Positions 39,770 to 54,181 of a stretch of 64,000 bases of DNA are shown piece by piece. How positions within the stretch are numbered: position 1 is the stretch's first letter; each line of letters opens with the position of its first letter. The translations under genes were made by a program, and so were the position numbers. The notes beneath the pieces were generated by a model. The model did no database searches, had not been told where the DNA came from, and saw only the letters and a program-made list of their open reading frames with translations. This DNA comes from Ulva prolifera. Taxonomy: Eukaryota > Chlorophyta > Ulvophyceae > Ulvales > Ulvaceae. The DNA is taken from positions 12,305,374 to 12,369,373 of the forward strand of contig CM041198.1 of assembly GCA_023078555.1 (NCBI GenBank), in the 5' to 3' direction.

Positions 39770-41633
39770 TCATGTAAGAACGTGTGCACATGTTAAGACT
39801 GGTTTCAATGGTAGAGTGGGATCAGAATGACGCACATTTGCACTGCGTTCTGGTAGCACGTTCACTGCTAAAGAGCCGCCGGTCGGGCTGGTGTCAGTTG
39901 GATGGGCGATTGTTACTTGTTCTGGCATCATGCCAGGCAGCAGGGTATCCTGATCCGAAAGCACAGCATGGAGGGCCCTAGGGAGCGCAGGAGGTTTTAA
40001 AACGCCCTCCTGCTCCCACGGCTTTGATTTTCTTGGCATGCTAGATGGAGTGGGCTCCAGGTGAGGTGCTGGGGGTTTGTCAAGTATGTCTGTCCGAACC
40101 CCATTGGGTGTCACACCTGCAAACGTGTTCCTGAGCAGCCCGACTTTGGATCACCAGGCATAGATCATTTGAAAGACGAACTTGACATACCCTGGTTCAC
40201 CATGTCGAGAACACTGAGAAACTCCTTTGGATGTGGCAGCTCTGCCGAATCAGACCTCTGAAGCACTGCACCGTGCTGCAGTTGCAAATTGGTGCTTGAC
40301 CCCAACCCTCGGTCTGCAATGAAAAACCCACTGCTGGCCCCATTACTATCCTGCCGTCTGTCTGCTGACAATGTTGCTCCTGCTGGGAACAGAGATGCTG
40401 ATGGCGGGGATGCAGACGCAAATAGTGGTGCTGCAGCAGCTGCGCGGTCTGCAGCTCCCGCAGGAAAATGATCTGGGAACTGTCGGGCAGCGGAGGAAGC
40501 TGTGTCTACGGATGAGGTTGGTACGCAATATGAAATTTGTGGCGAATTGGTCCTGGCTTGCTGTTGTAGGATAGACTTCATGCCCTACACCTGTTCCACA
40601 TTGTTGGAGCTGCCAAGCAGTCCAACATCGAACCTTCCCTGCAACACAGACACCAGAGCACACCGACAGCTCGCCGGAGACAGCACTCGATGTCATTGCA
40701 GCTGCTAGTTTCGAAATTTCTTGGCGCAGCGTGTCAAATTGAGCTTCCACCCGACGACTAGTCTCAGCTGTTGCAGAGCTGTCTGCTGTAGCCTGGATGC
40801 AAACTCACGTCTTCCCCTTCAAACCGTACGAACAGTCTGACAGGACTGTGCGAACTGTTGGTGTATGTGCGAGTTCAACTGCCAAGCGATGGTATCAGCT
40901 CCTCACCTGTGCATCCTTCACTGCCCTGACAACCGTCCTGATATCTTTGGTCATCTCCTCTTGTTGCTGGATATGCTTTGTGAGTAGTTTCACTAACTTG
41001 GAATCTGCCGTGTCGGATTCGCTGTCCTGGTTGTGGGCTTTTGTTAGCCACTTCCACGCTTTCATGGCATGAGGATATGCGATGCTGCCCAAACCATACG
41101 TAGCACACGCCAACACTGCTGTACCCAGAGCAGTATGTAGCCATGTGTATGTTGGCTGTTGGCCCCCTGCCTGCACACTGACTTCCGGGGTGGCTCGTGT
41201 GACAGGCTGCACAAGAGCCTTGGCCTCAGCTTCTGGCTGCTGTGGGGCAAGGCCCTGTGTACGCCGAATAGCTTCATCAATCTCCTCATCAGTCAAACCT
41301 TTTGACAGAAGGAACGACCTTTTTGATCCAATGCTTGAATTCTGCGATGTGCCTTGAGCTGGGTCAGCGTGACAACATCTGCCGAAAGTCCGCTAAATTC
41401 GAGGTCGCGATCAGAGAGCATACCACAACTTTGGAATTGGAAAGGAATGCGATTGCATTAGCAACTTGGTCGGATCGCAACGGGGCTTGCAAGACCGAGT
41501 TGCTTTTCGCGGTACTGAGTACCTGAGCCAGTCCACTCCCGTCGTTGTTGGGCATGTCGACATCTGCAGCTTCTAATTCAGCGTCATGTGATTGGGCTGG
41601 CAGATCTGCCAATTTATCTGCATTCGATGGCAT
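39770..41633 (-). CDS. PEX14: Peroxin 14, peroxisomal docking protein, 5 exons
   Basis: Exons 41633-41424, 41341-40907, 40792-40664, 40584-40191 and 40116-39770 give 504 aa, about the length of plant PEX14. The conserved N-terminal helical domain that binds WxxxF motifs of PEX5 reads LRSDQVANAIAFLSNSKVV, SFLLSKGLTDEEIDEAIRRT. A hydrophobic segment follows (ALGTAVLACATYGLG), then a coiled-coil region (KLLTKHIQQQEEMTKDIRTV) and the plant-type C-terminal motifs LPHPKEFLSVLDMVNQG, DILDKPPAPH and KPWE. PEX14 sits on the peroxisomal membrane and docks PEX5 with its PTS1 cargo. All splice phases agree. It is convergent with the CDKL-like gene. Confidence 0.94.
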
Positions 41634-43374
41634 GGCCCTGTAAAGACTTCGTTCACCTATCTAGCTACACTGCAACATCACAGGCGACACGGTCAAATCA
41701 GGACGCAGAACACGATCACGCGTATATACGGCGCCCCATACTAGAATGTTTTCTGAACATACCAGCGTTCAATTGAACGATCCGGGTATGAGCGGTTCTT
41801 CTAACGGTGGGAAACTGAACTTGCATGCAACTAATCAAGCGCAGCATGCATTAATACCGTAGTAAATGTAAAGACTCGCTGCGGCACGTGCCGGGACAGG
41901 ACGCCGAAACCATTGTTTTCGATTTTTTGGCCGTCGCTCCAGCGGCAAAAGGGACAGGCAGACAGATCATTTCTTCGAGGGTCGTCGGTCGCCTGCTTGA
42001 CCGGACCGGACAGCGCAGATCATTGTTTTGGCGCTCGTCACACCGATGTCACCATTCTTATTGATTGGAATAAATGGCTGCAGACAGCACGCCAAACGAT
42101 GACGAAGAGTTGCGATTTTCAGGGCTGATAGATGTGCAGTGATTTGGCTTGCAATAGGTGGGACTCCCAACATGCATTCAAGCTCGGGACAAGACATAGT
42201 ACCAGCGGTCATTTGTTGTACCGTCGTCGCACTTGCGCTGCTACGGACAGGGCACAACGCATTGTTTTGCAGCTCGTCGCGTCAGCGACGAGAAGCCCGG
42301 GACGCGAAGAATCGTTTATTTCTCATTCGCCGCTCCACGTAGACACAGGCCGGGACATCGCATCATTGTCATGGCTGGAATTTTTTTTTGGGACGGATAT
42401 TCGCGAGTCTTTACATTTACTACGGTAACCTGGGCAAGCTTGCAACAGAAGCATGCTGACGACGTTGCATTGCCCATCGCGCGCTACCATGATTGGAGCC
42501 TTGGATCCGTCTGTAGCTCCTCGACTGTGCATCCAGTTGCTCCAGCGGCGACCGGCTTGAGTAGACGCAATCTGGGCACGAAGCTCTGAATCCAGGCTCG
42601 GTACGTGCCCAAAGGACAGAATCAGGCAGGTAGCATCGCAGAAGTCCATTTTTAGACCGCAGCAGATTCGCAGGATATCAGCACAGCCAAGCCATCCCGC
42701 AGCCGTGATTCAACATGGGACAAGTCCAAGGCACCGCAGCCACATCCAGACTACCCCAATTCCCACCTGGCCCACACCAAACCAGGCTCAATGATAAAGG
42801 CAGCAAGGCGGGCAGCACTGCAAAACCAGCGAGCATTGCATAAGCAAAATCACCAACCTGACTCACCACGCCCACAGCACAGCACAGCCGCAACCAGCAC
42901 ATGGAGAATCCACAGCACCCCAAACACCTGACACAAACACCCGCGCCCCAAACTGCACCCCGCACCCCGACACACACACACACACCCACACACTCCTCGC
43001 AAGAGCGCGGCTGACGCCGTGCATTTGCTCGTCGCCCAACGGAGTATCCCTGCCATCCCAGAAAACTGCCCGAGATTTGCCCCCAAAAACCATCCGACTT
43101 TCGGGCCGACATCATTGCCTGTAGGGCTGCTAGATCGTGTGCATACATGGCCGATCTTGATCCACTCAACACATGCATTGTTTACAAACACGGGCTGTTG
43201 CGATGCAGTATGTTGACTGCAATGGAAACACTCTGATACTCAACAACGATACACTGGACTACTGCAAGATTGGTTGCAAAATTTCGGCCAAATCTTGGAA
43301 AACATCATTCTTACAAGACCTGCAACAACAATATGAAACATAATGCATGAAGGGCCATTCCTCATGCCCATAGT
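41634..43374. other. Intergenic, no recognisable gene
   Basis: Shared upstream region of PEX14 and 3' flank of the oxidoreductase gene. A CA- and CCCCA-rich plus-strand stretch at about 42870-43010 creates long but meaningless minus-strand frames full of Cys, Val and Gly. No gene is supported. Confidence 0.45.
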
Positions 43375-45201
43375 TCATGGAGCCCATGCGGGCATCATGA
43401 GCCCATCCACAAGGTCCGTGTCCATGTCCCCAAAACCCACATCATCACCGAATGCATGCAACTGGGAGTCGAAGTCCGCCGCATTGCCTATGGCCGGCTG
43501 ATGCTGTGATACACCACTGGCTGTTGTCCGCTGTGACGTTGAAGCCGCTTGTGCACCTTGTCGCTCTGGGCATCCTGATGACAGGAAACCATCAATGATG
43601 CTGTGGTCCACAGCTGCACTCCTGCACACAGCGCGGATGAGCTCTAGCTGCTGCCGCCACTCAGCAGAGCCCACGCCAGGTTGCGCAGCAGATGCCTGCG
43701 GCGCGCTTCTACTGCGACTGCTGAACCCTCGCCCGCAGGGCGCCGGCCGAGACGGCAGCGATGCAGCGGCTGTCTCCCCCTCTGTCTGGCTCACTAGCTC
43801 CTGTATGACATGTAGATAGCCCCCAGAAAGGATCTGAGGCAGGACGTTGCCTGGCAGCCCAAACTTGCTGCCGATGTCCTTGGCTTGCCGCAATCCCTGC
43901 ATGCACCTGACACGGTCGGAGATCATATGTGATACAGGCACACTTGTTCTGGCCCACACAACACACAAACGGCCATGCAAACACAAGCACCAAATCACAG
44001 CTTCAGAAGCCCAGGATGCGTTGATGCTGAAGGGCCGGAGATGTGAAAATCGATAGGTGAGAGCGGACGCACCATGCGCACTGACGTGAGGAACGTCAGG
44101 ACACCAACTCCAGTGGTGTTTGCCCATTCAACTTTGTAACCGCCATAGAATGACGCAGGTGCGACAGCTCGAACCACGTCTTCAACATCCTTCCAGGCAG
44201 TCTTGTCGCCAGAAACCATCATGCTGCTTAGCCGGTGGTTGAAAATATCGTCTGTGCCCTCACTCTGCACCACAGCAATGTGAGAAGCTGTGCACACCAA
44301 ATTAGCTTGACACGATGATGTAAACAGGATAAAGGAAGCAACAAAAGCGTGCGGCGCACAAATCGCGATGCATACCAAAACAAAGGCATCTAAATATGCA
44401 GCACCGAGGGGTTGAAGGATGTTCGCCATCTGATGCGCATCTTCCGGTGTCCCGCTGCATAGCTGGACGACGCATTTCCCCCTAATGGCTTGATGCACGC
44501 CCGGGCAACTCAGGAACTGCCGACACTCATCATAGGAACAGCAGAAAAAGAGGAATCGAGCCCACTTGCAAGCGTCCTTCGCTTTCTGTATCACAGAAAC
44601 ACCCTGCACAGGGTACAAGATTGACCAAACAACATGGCGATTGAGCATGTATGCTGAGACAATTCATACGGGCGACCAGCCACGTCGTGTGCCTGACATC
44701 CTTACAGGGAATGCCCGCCAAAAGCGGAGGCTACACAGAGCCACAATACAATACATCGGAGATGTCGGTGCTTGCGCACCGGCATAATCTCGAACTTTGC
44801 ATCTGTCCCACCAACGCTCATGTGCACGGCGACTCGAGCAAGGCCAGGTTTGGCCACCAAGCTCTCTGCAAGGCGCGAACCAAGCTTGCCGGCACCAACT
44901 ATACAGATGTTGTCCAAACGGTCGGTGTCCAGGCTGCTCTCCTGTGCCACGCCATGTCCTAGCAGCTGTTGCCATGAAACGTCGGTGAGTTCAGCTTCTG
45001 CGCCGTTGTCAAGATTCCGCTTGACGCCGATAGCAAAAGTGCCACTGCAAAGAATGTCAATTATCAATCTGCGTTTGATTGCAATTCAGCGCCATGATCG
45101 GAACGGACGTGTGTGGCCTCAACGATGCCGCTGCTGGCAGTCCTTTGGCGAACGTGCCGCGAAGTTGACACGTGCAGACATAAACGCCGAAACGCAGCCA
45201 T
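43375..45201 (-). CDS. NAD(P)-binding oxidoreductase of the 6PGDH/imine-reductase-like superfamily
   Basis: Exons 45044-44780, 44603-44376, 44264-44073 and 43896-43375 join in phase. The Rossmann motif is NICIVGAGKLGSRLAESL (GxGxxG). Later segments fit 3-hydroxyisobutyrate dehydrogenase or imine-reductase-like proteins: ACKWARFLFFCC, KCVVQLCSGTPEDA, LGAAYLDA, MVSGDKTAWKDVEDVV, then the helical GLRQAKDIGSKFGLPGNVL. The 5' end is uncertain: an ATG at 45201 opens an Arg/Ser-rich, organelle-targeting-like stretch (MAAFRRLCLHVSTSRHVRQR), but its donor was not resolved. The last exon carries about 120 extra residues, Ser/Ala/Gln-rich and ending in an acidic stretch. Substrate is unknown; the superfamily call is moderately secure. 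Confidence 0.65.
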
Positions 45202-46254
45202 TCAATACTGAGAAGTGTCATCTCTTCAACAGATACATTCCGCATAACAATCAGAAATGGTATACTCCATGAAATGGATCTAGCATTCTCGAAAAAATAC
45301 CATTGTCTACCAGAGTGCGCCACCCTTGCGCCAGCAATCAGGATACTGCAAATCTATACAAAATGTATGTTCAGAATGAGCACAAAAGTCTGAAGAAAGA
45401 TATAATATGCAAACGGGCTGCCTCGTTAGCAATACCGGAAATGGTCGGCTCCCGACCGCATGATAACTCTGCTGACGTGGGTGCACAACTGTCCGGCTCA
45501 CATTGCAATCATATGATCTTCATGGACAAGCCACCGAAGCTATTTGGCAGATGTCGTACTTGTCTAAGCTCGAACGTGCTTGCCCGTAAGCTTTGGAGCC
45601 CGCGCTTCCACCTCCTCGAATCTTGCTACTCGACGACGAGGACGAAGGGCGGCAAGAAAGAAGATAAGGCAAGCTCATGACTGCTTGATAAGCTGGGTAT
45701 TAAGACTGCGCGTGGTTATTTTGTGACAAACAGTCGATCCGAGATTAGAATCTCGCGCAGCTGTAGATCTGCAGCGGCTTGCAACGGAGCACTGCACGCG
45801 GAACGTATGCGTCACTTCAGCTTGTGAGGATGCAAGTGTGCATGAGTGCATGTTGCTGTCTCTTAATAGCAAATCTCTCCACAAGCGGGTCTGTTCTCAA
45901 GCTGGCCATGTCCCGACATGTCGTCCTCAAGGACATTGACGCGGTTGCTCACACGGTGGCACCTGAACATTCCAGAAGAATGCTGGCCACAGTGGACCAA
46001 ACAGCCTCAGACACTTGCAGGATCTAGCTGCAGAAAGTTCTAGGCAGGTTCTGGGCCCAGCATCGAGTCACTGCCTGCATCTGCAAGTGCGTGGGTTCAC
46101 CTTCTTGTATGGCCGACGACCGGCATGCACATGAATGCTCCTGGAAATTGTATAAGCATGTTGTACCGTCAGAGGCACTGCTGCGGCACGTAATGAGGCC
46201 AGCAGCTGCGGAAGTATGGCAGCTCATGATGTCCACAGCTTACCGACCAGATCA
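45202..46254. other. Intergenic, no recognisable gene
   Basis: An open frame at 45303-45680 (+) has no recognised domain or splice partners. No other feature. Confidence 0.4.
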
Positions 46255-46790
46255 TGAGCGTATGCGTATGTTTGTATTTACAAAGGACAGAGGCCGGGCA
46301 TGAAGCTGGTTGTCGGAAGCCACTCGCAAACCCACTCACTCATACACGGCACTAGGCCAGGCACGAGCCCGCACCACAGCCCTGCCGTATGTAGTTACAA
46401 AGGACAGAGGCCGGGTATGTATGTAGTTACAAAGGACAGAGGCCGGGCATCGAGCCATTGCTAGGAACTCACACGCAAATCCACTCGTTCACCAGATCAG
46501 TGCACGCCCACTACGGGCAAGTGCACTGCACATGAGAAACTTCAAAAGCGTCTTCACAATTAGAATAAACACAACACGGGTATGTATGTAGTTACAAAGG
46601 ACAGAGGCCGGGCAGCGAGCCGTTGCCAGGAATACACACGCAAATCCACGGGTATGTATGTAGTTACAAAGGACAGAGGCCGGGCAGCGAGCCGTTGCCA
46701 GGAATACACACGCAAATCCACTCACGCAGTCATGGCACTAGGCCGGGCACGAGCACGCACCACAGCCGTATGTGTGCATGCATGATTATG
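46255..46790 (-). repeat. Cluster of dispersed-repeat units, including two 72-bp tandem copies
   Basis: The core ACAAAGGACAGAGGCCGGG occurs five times (near 46279, 46396, 46430, 46596 and 46668). Two adjacent 72-bp units at 46579-46650 and 46651-46722 are identical apart from their junctions. Most units start with a TATG run; further on they share CGCAAATCCACTC and GGCACTAGGCCGGGCACGAG. Read on the minus strand, each ends TCCTTTGTAACTACATACAT, the same tail as at 2296-2336, so this looks like nested or tandem 3' ends of a LINE/SINE-type family. No coding part is seen. Confidence 0.7.
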
Positions 46791-47483
46791 CGTAGAACCC
46801 CCTTCATTGCTACTCAACTTAAAAGCCTGGTGACCGGAGGTGGGTTGCGATTCTGATGGGGGCATATGTGCCGAAGGTTGCCTAACTGCCTACCTGACGT
46901 GGCCCAACAAGTAAACACGTTCGGGCCCAACACCTGTGTCGTGTTGTTTAGGGTGCCAATTGCCCCGATATGTCGTTAACGGCACTGCGTTTATGCGGCA
47001 CTTGGCATTCCATATTGTCGACCTGATCGACAGCCGGAGTGTATGCCACATGTTGCGAAACGCTAACCAGCGCTTGTAAGCGGTGGGCACGACTTAAGTA
47101 CTGTGGGGACTGGCGCGTGATTTGGCAGACTGACTTGACGGACAACACTGCTGGTGTGCTTGCTATTTGATACCTCCTGAATGCGGCAGCCTTCCACATA
47201 TGTGACTGCGTGGAAACTATAGTGACTGAGCCTGCACTCTGGTCAGCCTGGCTTTTCGCGTGCCGTATTGAGCCACACATTGCAGACTCGCCATCCATGT
47301 GCTGCCGTGCAATGCGTAAATCTGAATCGCTCATTCATCTTTGGCATTCAACTACTTCAGCTCTCCGGCCGCCTGTATTTTCCATGATGTGCTCGCCTCA
47401 CAGTTCTCCGCCACACAGTTCAGCTTGGACAACCGCCGCCATCATTCGTAGACTAAGAGAATTCTTGGGCTCCAACTATCACA
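46791..47483. other. Upstream region of the hnRNP-like gene
   Basis: No gene is supported; presumed promoter and 5' UTR of the downstream gene lie at its right end. Confidence 0.35.
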
Positions 47484-50285
<2,802 letters not shown>

Positions 50286-50805
50286 TGTTAAACTGCAAAT
50301 CCCGGGGTGGTGTGTCCATAGTGGTTCAGCCCGGCCGCGCAGCTTACTGTCATCTACACTGCTGTCACAACTGCATGTTCAAAACAACGGTCGTGTAAAT
50401 ATGCTGATGAATCATCGGCATGCTGTATACATACTGTAATATTGTTTGAGCACGTTCCCGCACGAGATGTACGATGCTATGTGACATTATGCCTGGCGAG
50501 GCATCGGTGAGCCCGCCGCCATGACGGGGAGTGGAACGTATAGAAGTGCCTGGACGCGCAGACATGATGTCTGAACACAGAGTTGAGGTGCGCCACGGAA
50601 GCGACATATGTCCTGCATTGAGCGTTTCCCGTGTCGTTTTCATGACCCTTTACAATCTGCATGACCGCCTTGTTGTACGGGGCTCGTCGCATTCGTCATC
50701 CGGCGAAGCCAACTCTGCGTCAAATAGAAAGCATCGATTTTCAAGCCCCAGGCTGCACATCTTGTTAGGCCGAGCGCACTCTTGTCTTGCTCCCCAGCTA
50801 GCAAC
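50286..50805. other. Tandem intergenic region, hnRNP-like to LEO1
   Basis: 3' UTR of the hnRNP-like gene and promoter/5' UTR of LEO1 in 520 bases. No other feature is supported. Confidence 0.4.
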
Positions 50806-52466
50806 ATGGATCACGGTCTTGGTCTCTCAGACTCTGACGATGAAAAGCATGTAGCTAGACAGGATCAAGCTGCACAGGCCATCCATGCTGCGGGTCTGGA
50901 TTCCGAAGCCGACGATGTCAGAGATGGTGATCTGCACCAAGTTGCTGCTGAAACAGAGGAAGCTGAAGCATCGGGGGATGACAACACGTTCAAAGCTCTG
51001 GGCCTGGAAGGTTCAGATGATGAGTTTAACGATAGGCATGATCTAGAGGACCATGAGGAAAAGCAGCCCTCACCTGGCCCCAGACCACTCCAACCTGATC
51101 GCATGTACCGGCCACATGAGGTGCTCTTCTTAGTATTATACTCCAGACACGATCGACACATATGGATATTTTCTGCCTCTCAATCTGGCATTGCAGGTAT
51201 GGAAGATGCCCCTGCTTGAACGCCCAACGGAGCAGCTGAAAATTATCACGCTGAAAAGCATGGTTGACATTGAAAGCACACCTTATCAGGCTGACGACTT
51301 CGTGCTAGATGATGGATTCATCATCGACGAACGCGGGAAGAAGGTCTCACGGGCACCTGTTCTCAATCGGATCCGCTTTAGGTTCAAAGAAGGTGCAATC
51401 GATTCGGACAAGGAGCTGCGATTGGAGAGCAATTCTCGCATTGTCAGATGGGAAGATGGCTCCCTTTCATTGATGATTGGCCGGGAATGTGTGGACCTGA
51501 GTGAGGAGCCAATTGAAGGGCAACGCATGCTGCTTGGGCTGTACAATCACGACTTAAAAACAATACAGGCATGTTCTGACATCATCCTTCATATCCAGTG
51601 TTCGTGCAGTGCTTCTGGTCCAGGCTGTTTTGTCAGCCTGGACCAGAAGCACTGGTCCCATTTGCGCAGCACTCATGCAATCAATCCTTGCAATGACATT
51701 GGTGTGCGTGAAGGGGCAGCAACTCCTGAAATCCCGACTTTTGCTAAGGCCCCCAGCACATGACAGCAACCTGCATCGGAACATGACCCAAAACCTTGCA
51801 CTCGCCCGACAAGCAAGTACCAAGATCAAAGCCAACGCTGTCCTTGAAGACTTCGGGCATGAGCACATGGCAGCAGTTGATCGGGACAGGGAACAACTCA
51901 AACTGAGGTATGCCATGCACATCCTTGTCCAGTTTTGCAGATTTTCTTGCACGTTTCCACTACGTCATCATGTAGCCAGTTGTTGTCTGATCTCTTTGGG
52001 CTGCGGAACTTTTTCACAGGGTTGCAGGGAAAAGCAAAGTAAAGCAGTGTCAAAGCGACGTCATAGTAGCGTCGCAGACGTTCGGAGACCTGTATCACAA
52101 CGCATCAGCGTGCCTTTCTTGGAAGCAGACGATGATGATGATGATGACTATGGTCAACCGAGAACCTCACTGGGCACACAGCAAGCAGAGGTCCGCTCCT
52201 GATGCAGCGAAATATAGCTATGTGTTTATGAGGTCAGTAACGCTTCCACTATCAGCATTGGTGATCATGAGGTTGTGCACTCTTTTTGTTCACACACATG
52301 CTGCTTTGGACAGGAACAGGAGAAACGCTTGGTGCAAGTCAAGCAAGCCAGGCGGCCACGATTCCTGGCAGATGATGATGACGATGTTGCCCTGTCTGAT
52401 GATGACGAACCTCTGCCCAGCAGGCCGAAACGAAATGCATTGCTAGATAGTGACGATGAATTCTGA
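50806..52466 (+). CDS. LEO1: LEO1, RNA polymerase-associated PAF1 complex subunit, 5 exons
   Basis: Exons 50806-51120, 51197-51568, 51720-51907, 52028-52190 and 52314-52466 join in phase to 396 aa. The N-terminus is acidic (MDHGLGLSDSDDEKH). The conserved LEO1 core reads DDFVLDDGFIIDERGKKV, NRIRFRFKEG, SNSRIVRWEDGSLSLMIG and LGLYNHDLKTIQ, followed by LLLRPPAHDSNLHRNMT. The C-terminus alternates basic and Asp-rich stretches (EADDDDDDDYGQ; LLDSDDEF end). LEO1 belongs to the PAF1 complex, which travels with RNA polymerase II and supports histone modification and elongation. Intron 2 appears to use a GC donor (CAG|GCATGT) and carries a perfect hairpin. The ATG at 50806 has a good context (AACATGG); another lies 24 bases upstream. 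Confidence 0.93.
51607..51654. repeat. Perfect 21-bp inverted repeat, 6-nt loop, inside LEO1 intron 2
   Basis: 51607-51627 (CAGTGCTTCTGGTCCAGGCT+G) and 51634-51654 are exact reverse complements, separated by TTTTGT. The structure sits within the intron 51569-51719, between a GC donor and the acceptor GGGGCAG. The RNA would form a strong stem-loop. Confidence 0.95.
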
Positions 52467-54181
52467 AACACTGTATCAACATATCCACTAAGACCCTGTG
52501 ACTACTGCTATTCACTCATGCGCTGGCCAGTCTGGATGCAATTCAGTGTGTGGCAGTCAGGACAATGCAGTGAGTTAATCTCTTGAGCCCCTCTCCAGTA
52601 AACACAAACACCAGTGATCGTTGTGTTTACGTGCCCACCCGCCTGGACGTATGTAATTGTCAAGTACAGTTGTACTAAACCCCTCCTGGTGCATCCGTAC
52701 ATGTGCACAATAGAGGCGTTTGACCAATGGCACACAATTGATCTTCAGCAAGATATGGAAGCCGGTGTCTTCCAGATGCATTACAAAACTCTGTATGAAG
52801 CAGAAACAGACGATGTGCCCAAGATTGCTCCATAGGGTAACAGCCCTACAATGACTCGATTTCTGTGCTGCAGTGCTCAAGGTCATGCCAATTAGGACAC
52901 GCGTTGTTGCACTGTGCAGCTCAGGTTGCAATTGGGATGGACATCGATTATTCTTGTGAGTCGTGCTGATTTGTAGCCTGTCAAACATCCAAACAAGCAC
53001 CGCAGTTCCACAAGTTGCGGCCTGTCCAGTAGTCAGTTCCAGTGTGAAAAGCCTGTGGCCGGGCCACTGGCACTCCTGAAGTACTCCTGTCGTCGATCAA
53101 GTCCTTGTAGCGTGGTCCAGATCTCAATGGATCGGTTCTTGTCGACAACAGGCAGAGGTATTCCCGGAGAAATCCCAGGCATGACTCTCCGATGCCAATG
53201 CTCAACACAGCCAGACCTCCTGACGAAAAGCGGCGCGTGCTATACCAGCACAGCTGGGTTGGTCACTCGTCATGATGTGTGCATGCAACCCCGTGCCGTC
53301 CACAAGTATCCGCCACACATTGCTGGCGGCATGGCTGATTACTTTCACCGCCCACGCAGCATTTTTTTTGCAGCCTCGTTCGTTTCCTTCACCACCTCGA
53401 CCTGATACATGCAATTCACAAACTTTCACCGACAGCTACCCGTGCGATGGTTTCAATTCCTGTGGTTGCAGGCAGCGTCGAAGTTAATCGCGAAGCTTCA
53501 TGAAGGTACAACGGAGTACAGTATGCTGTAAGGCATTGTGCAACGGCTCCGAGTTCTCGCAGGTCAGCGGATCCACATCGGCCTAGATCAGGCTCTTGCT
53601 GAACTGGGCTTTCAGCTGACGTCCCGATGTGGATGGACGTACAGCTACATTAAGGTTGTCCATCAAACGAAGATTGGACGCGCAAATGTAATGACTTGAG
53701 GTACGGTGTACACAATGAGAATCCTCTCGGCAGCATCCTGCCGGCTAAGTCGACAGATCACAATGTCGACAGCTGCCTCACGGCGTCAATCTTTGCATCC
53801 GCAGGTGTCCGAGAAGTGTGTCAAACTTGCAATGGAATTTAGTGACCTTGGGTGTGCTGGGTGATACTGCGTGCGATGCACTTGAATACGACTTCTGTGC
53901 ACACCCCCGTAGACACATGACTTCATCAAAAGCCGAGCACGCAGGCATATTTCAGGCATCGATACTTCGGCGTTTGGATATAGCAGCAGTGATTGTGCTT
54001 GTGGAGAACGCAGATGTGGAGCGGAACTGGCTCGTGTTCGGTGATCGCCACAAGCACATGTGCAAATGCTCGACACTGGAAGAAAAAAAGTCACCCGGTC
54101 CATAGGATCTCGGTGCTATAGTTATCATGTGATACGAAATTTCATGAGAATGAACGGCGACTAGCTAATCCATATCGAGCC
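52467..54181. other. Region between LEO1 and FURRY, no assigned gene
   Basis: Protein-like open stretches occur on the plus strand: QRIHIGLDQALAELGFQLTS at about 53.57 kb and, near 53.9-54.1 kb, FQASILRRLDIAAVIVLVEN. They lack known motifs and a clear start, so they could be a decayed or unrecognised gene. An 11-bp inverted repeat (ATCCACATCGG / CCGATGTGGAT) lies at about 53569-53635. Confidence 0.35.

Noticed and set aside
40586..40645. PEX14 exon reading GRFDVGLLGSSNNVEQ
   Set aside because: This frame meets a TAG stop just before GMKSIL; placing the acceptor at that TAG (GTGTAG|GGCATG) removes the stop and keeps phase.
42678..43178. 166-codon Cys/Val/Gly-rich minus-strand frame
   Set aside because: Produced by a CA- and CCCCA-rich stretch on the plus strand; not a credible protein.
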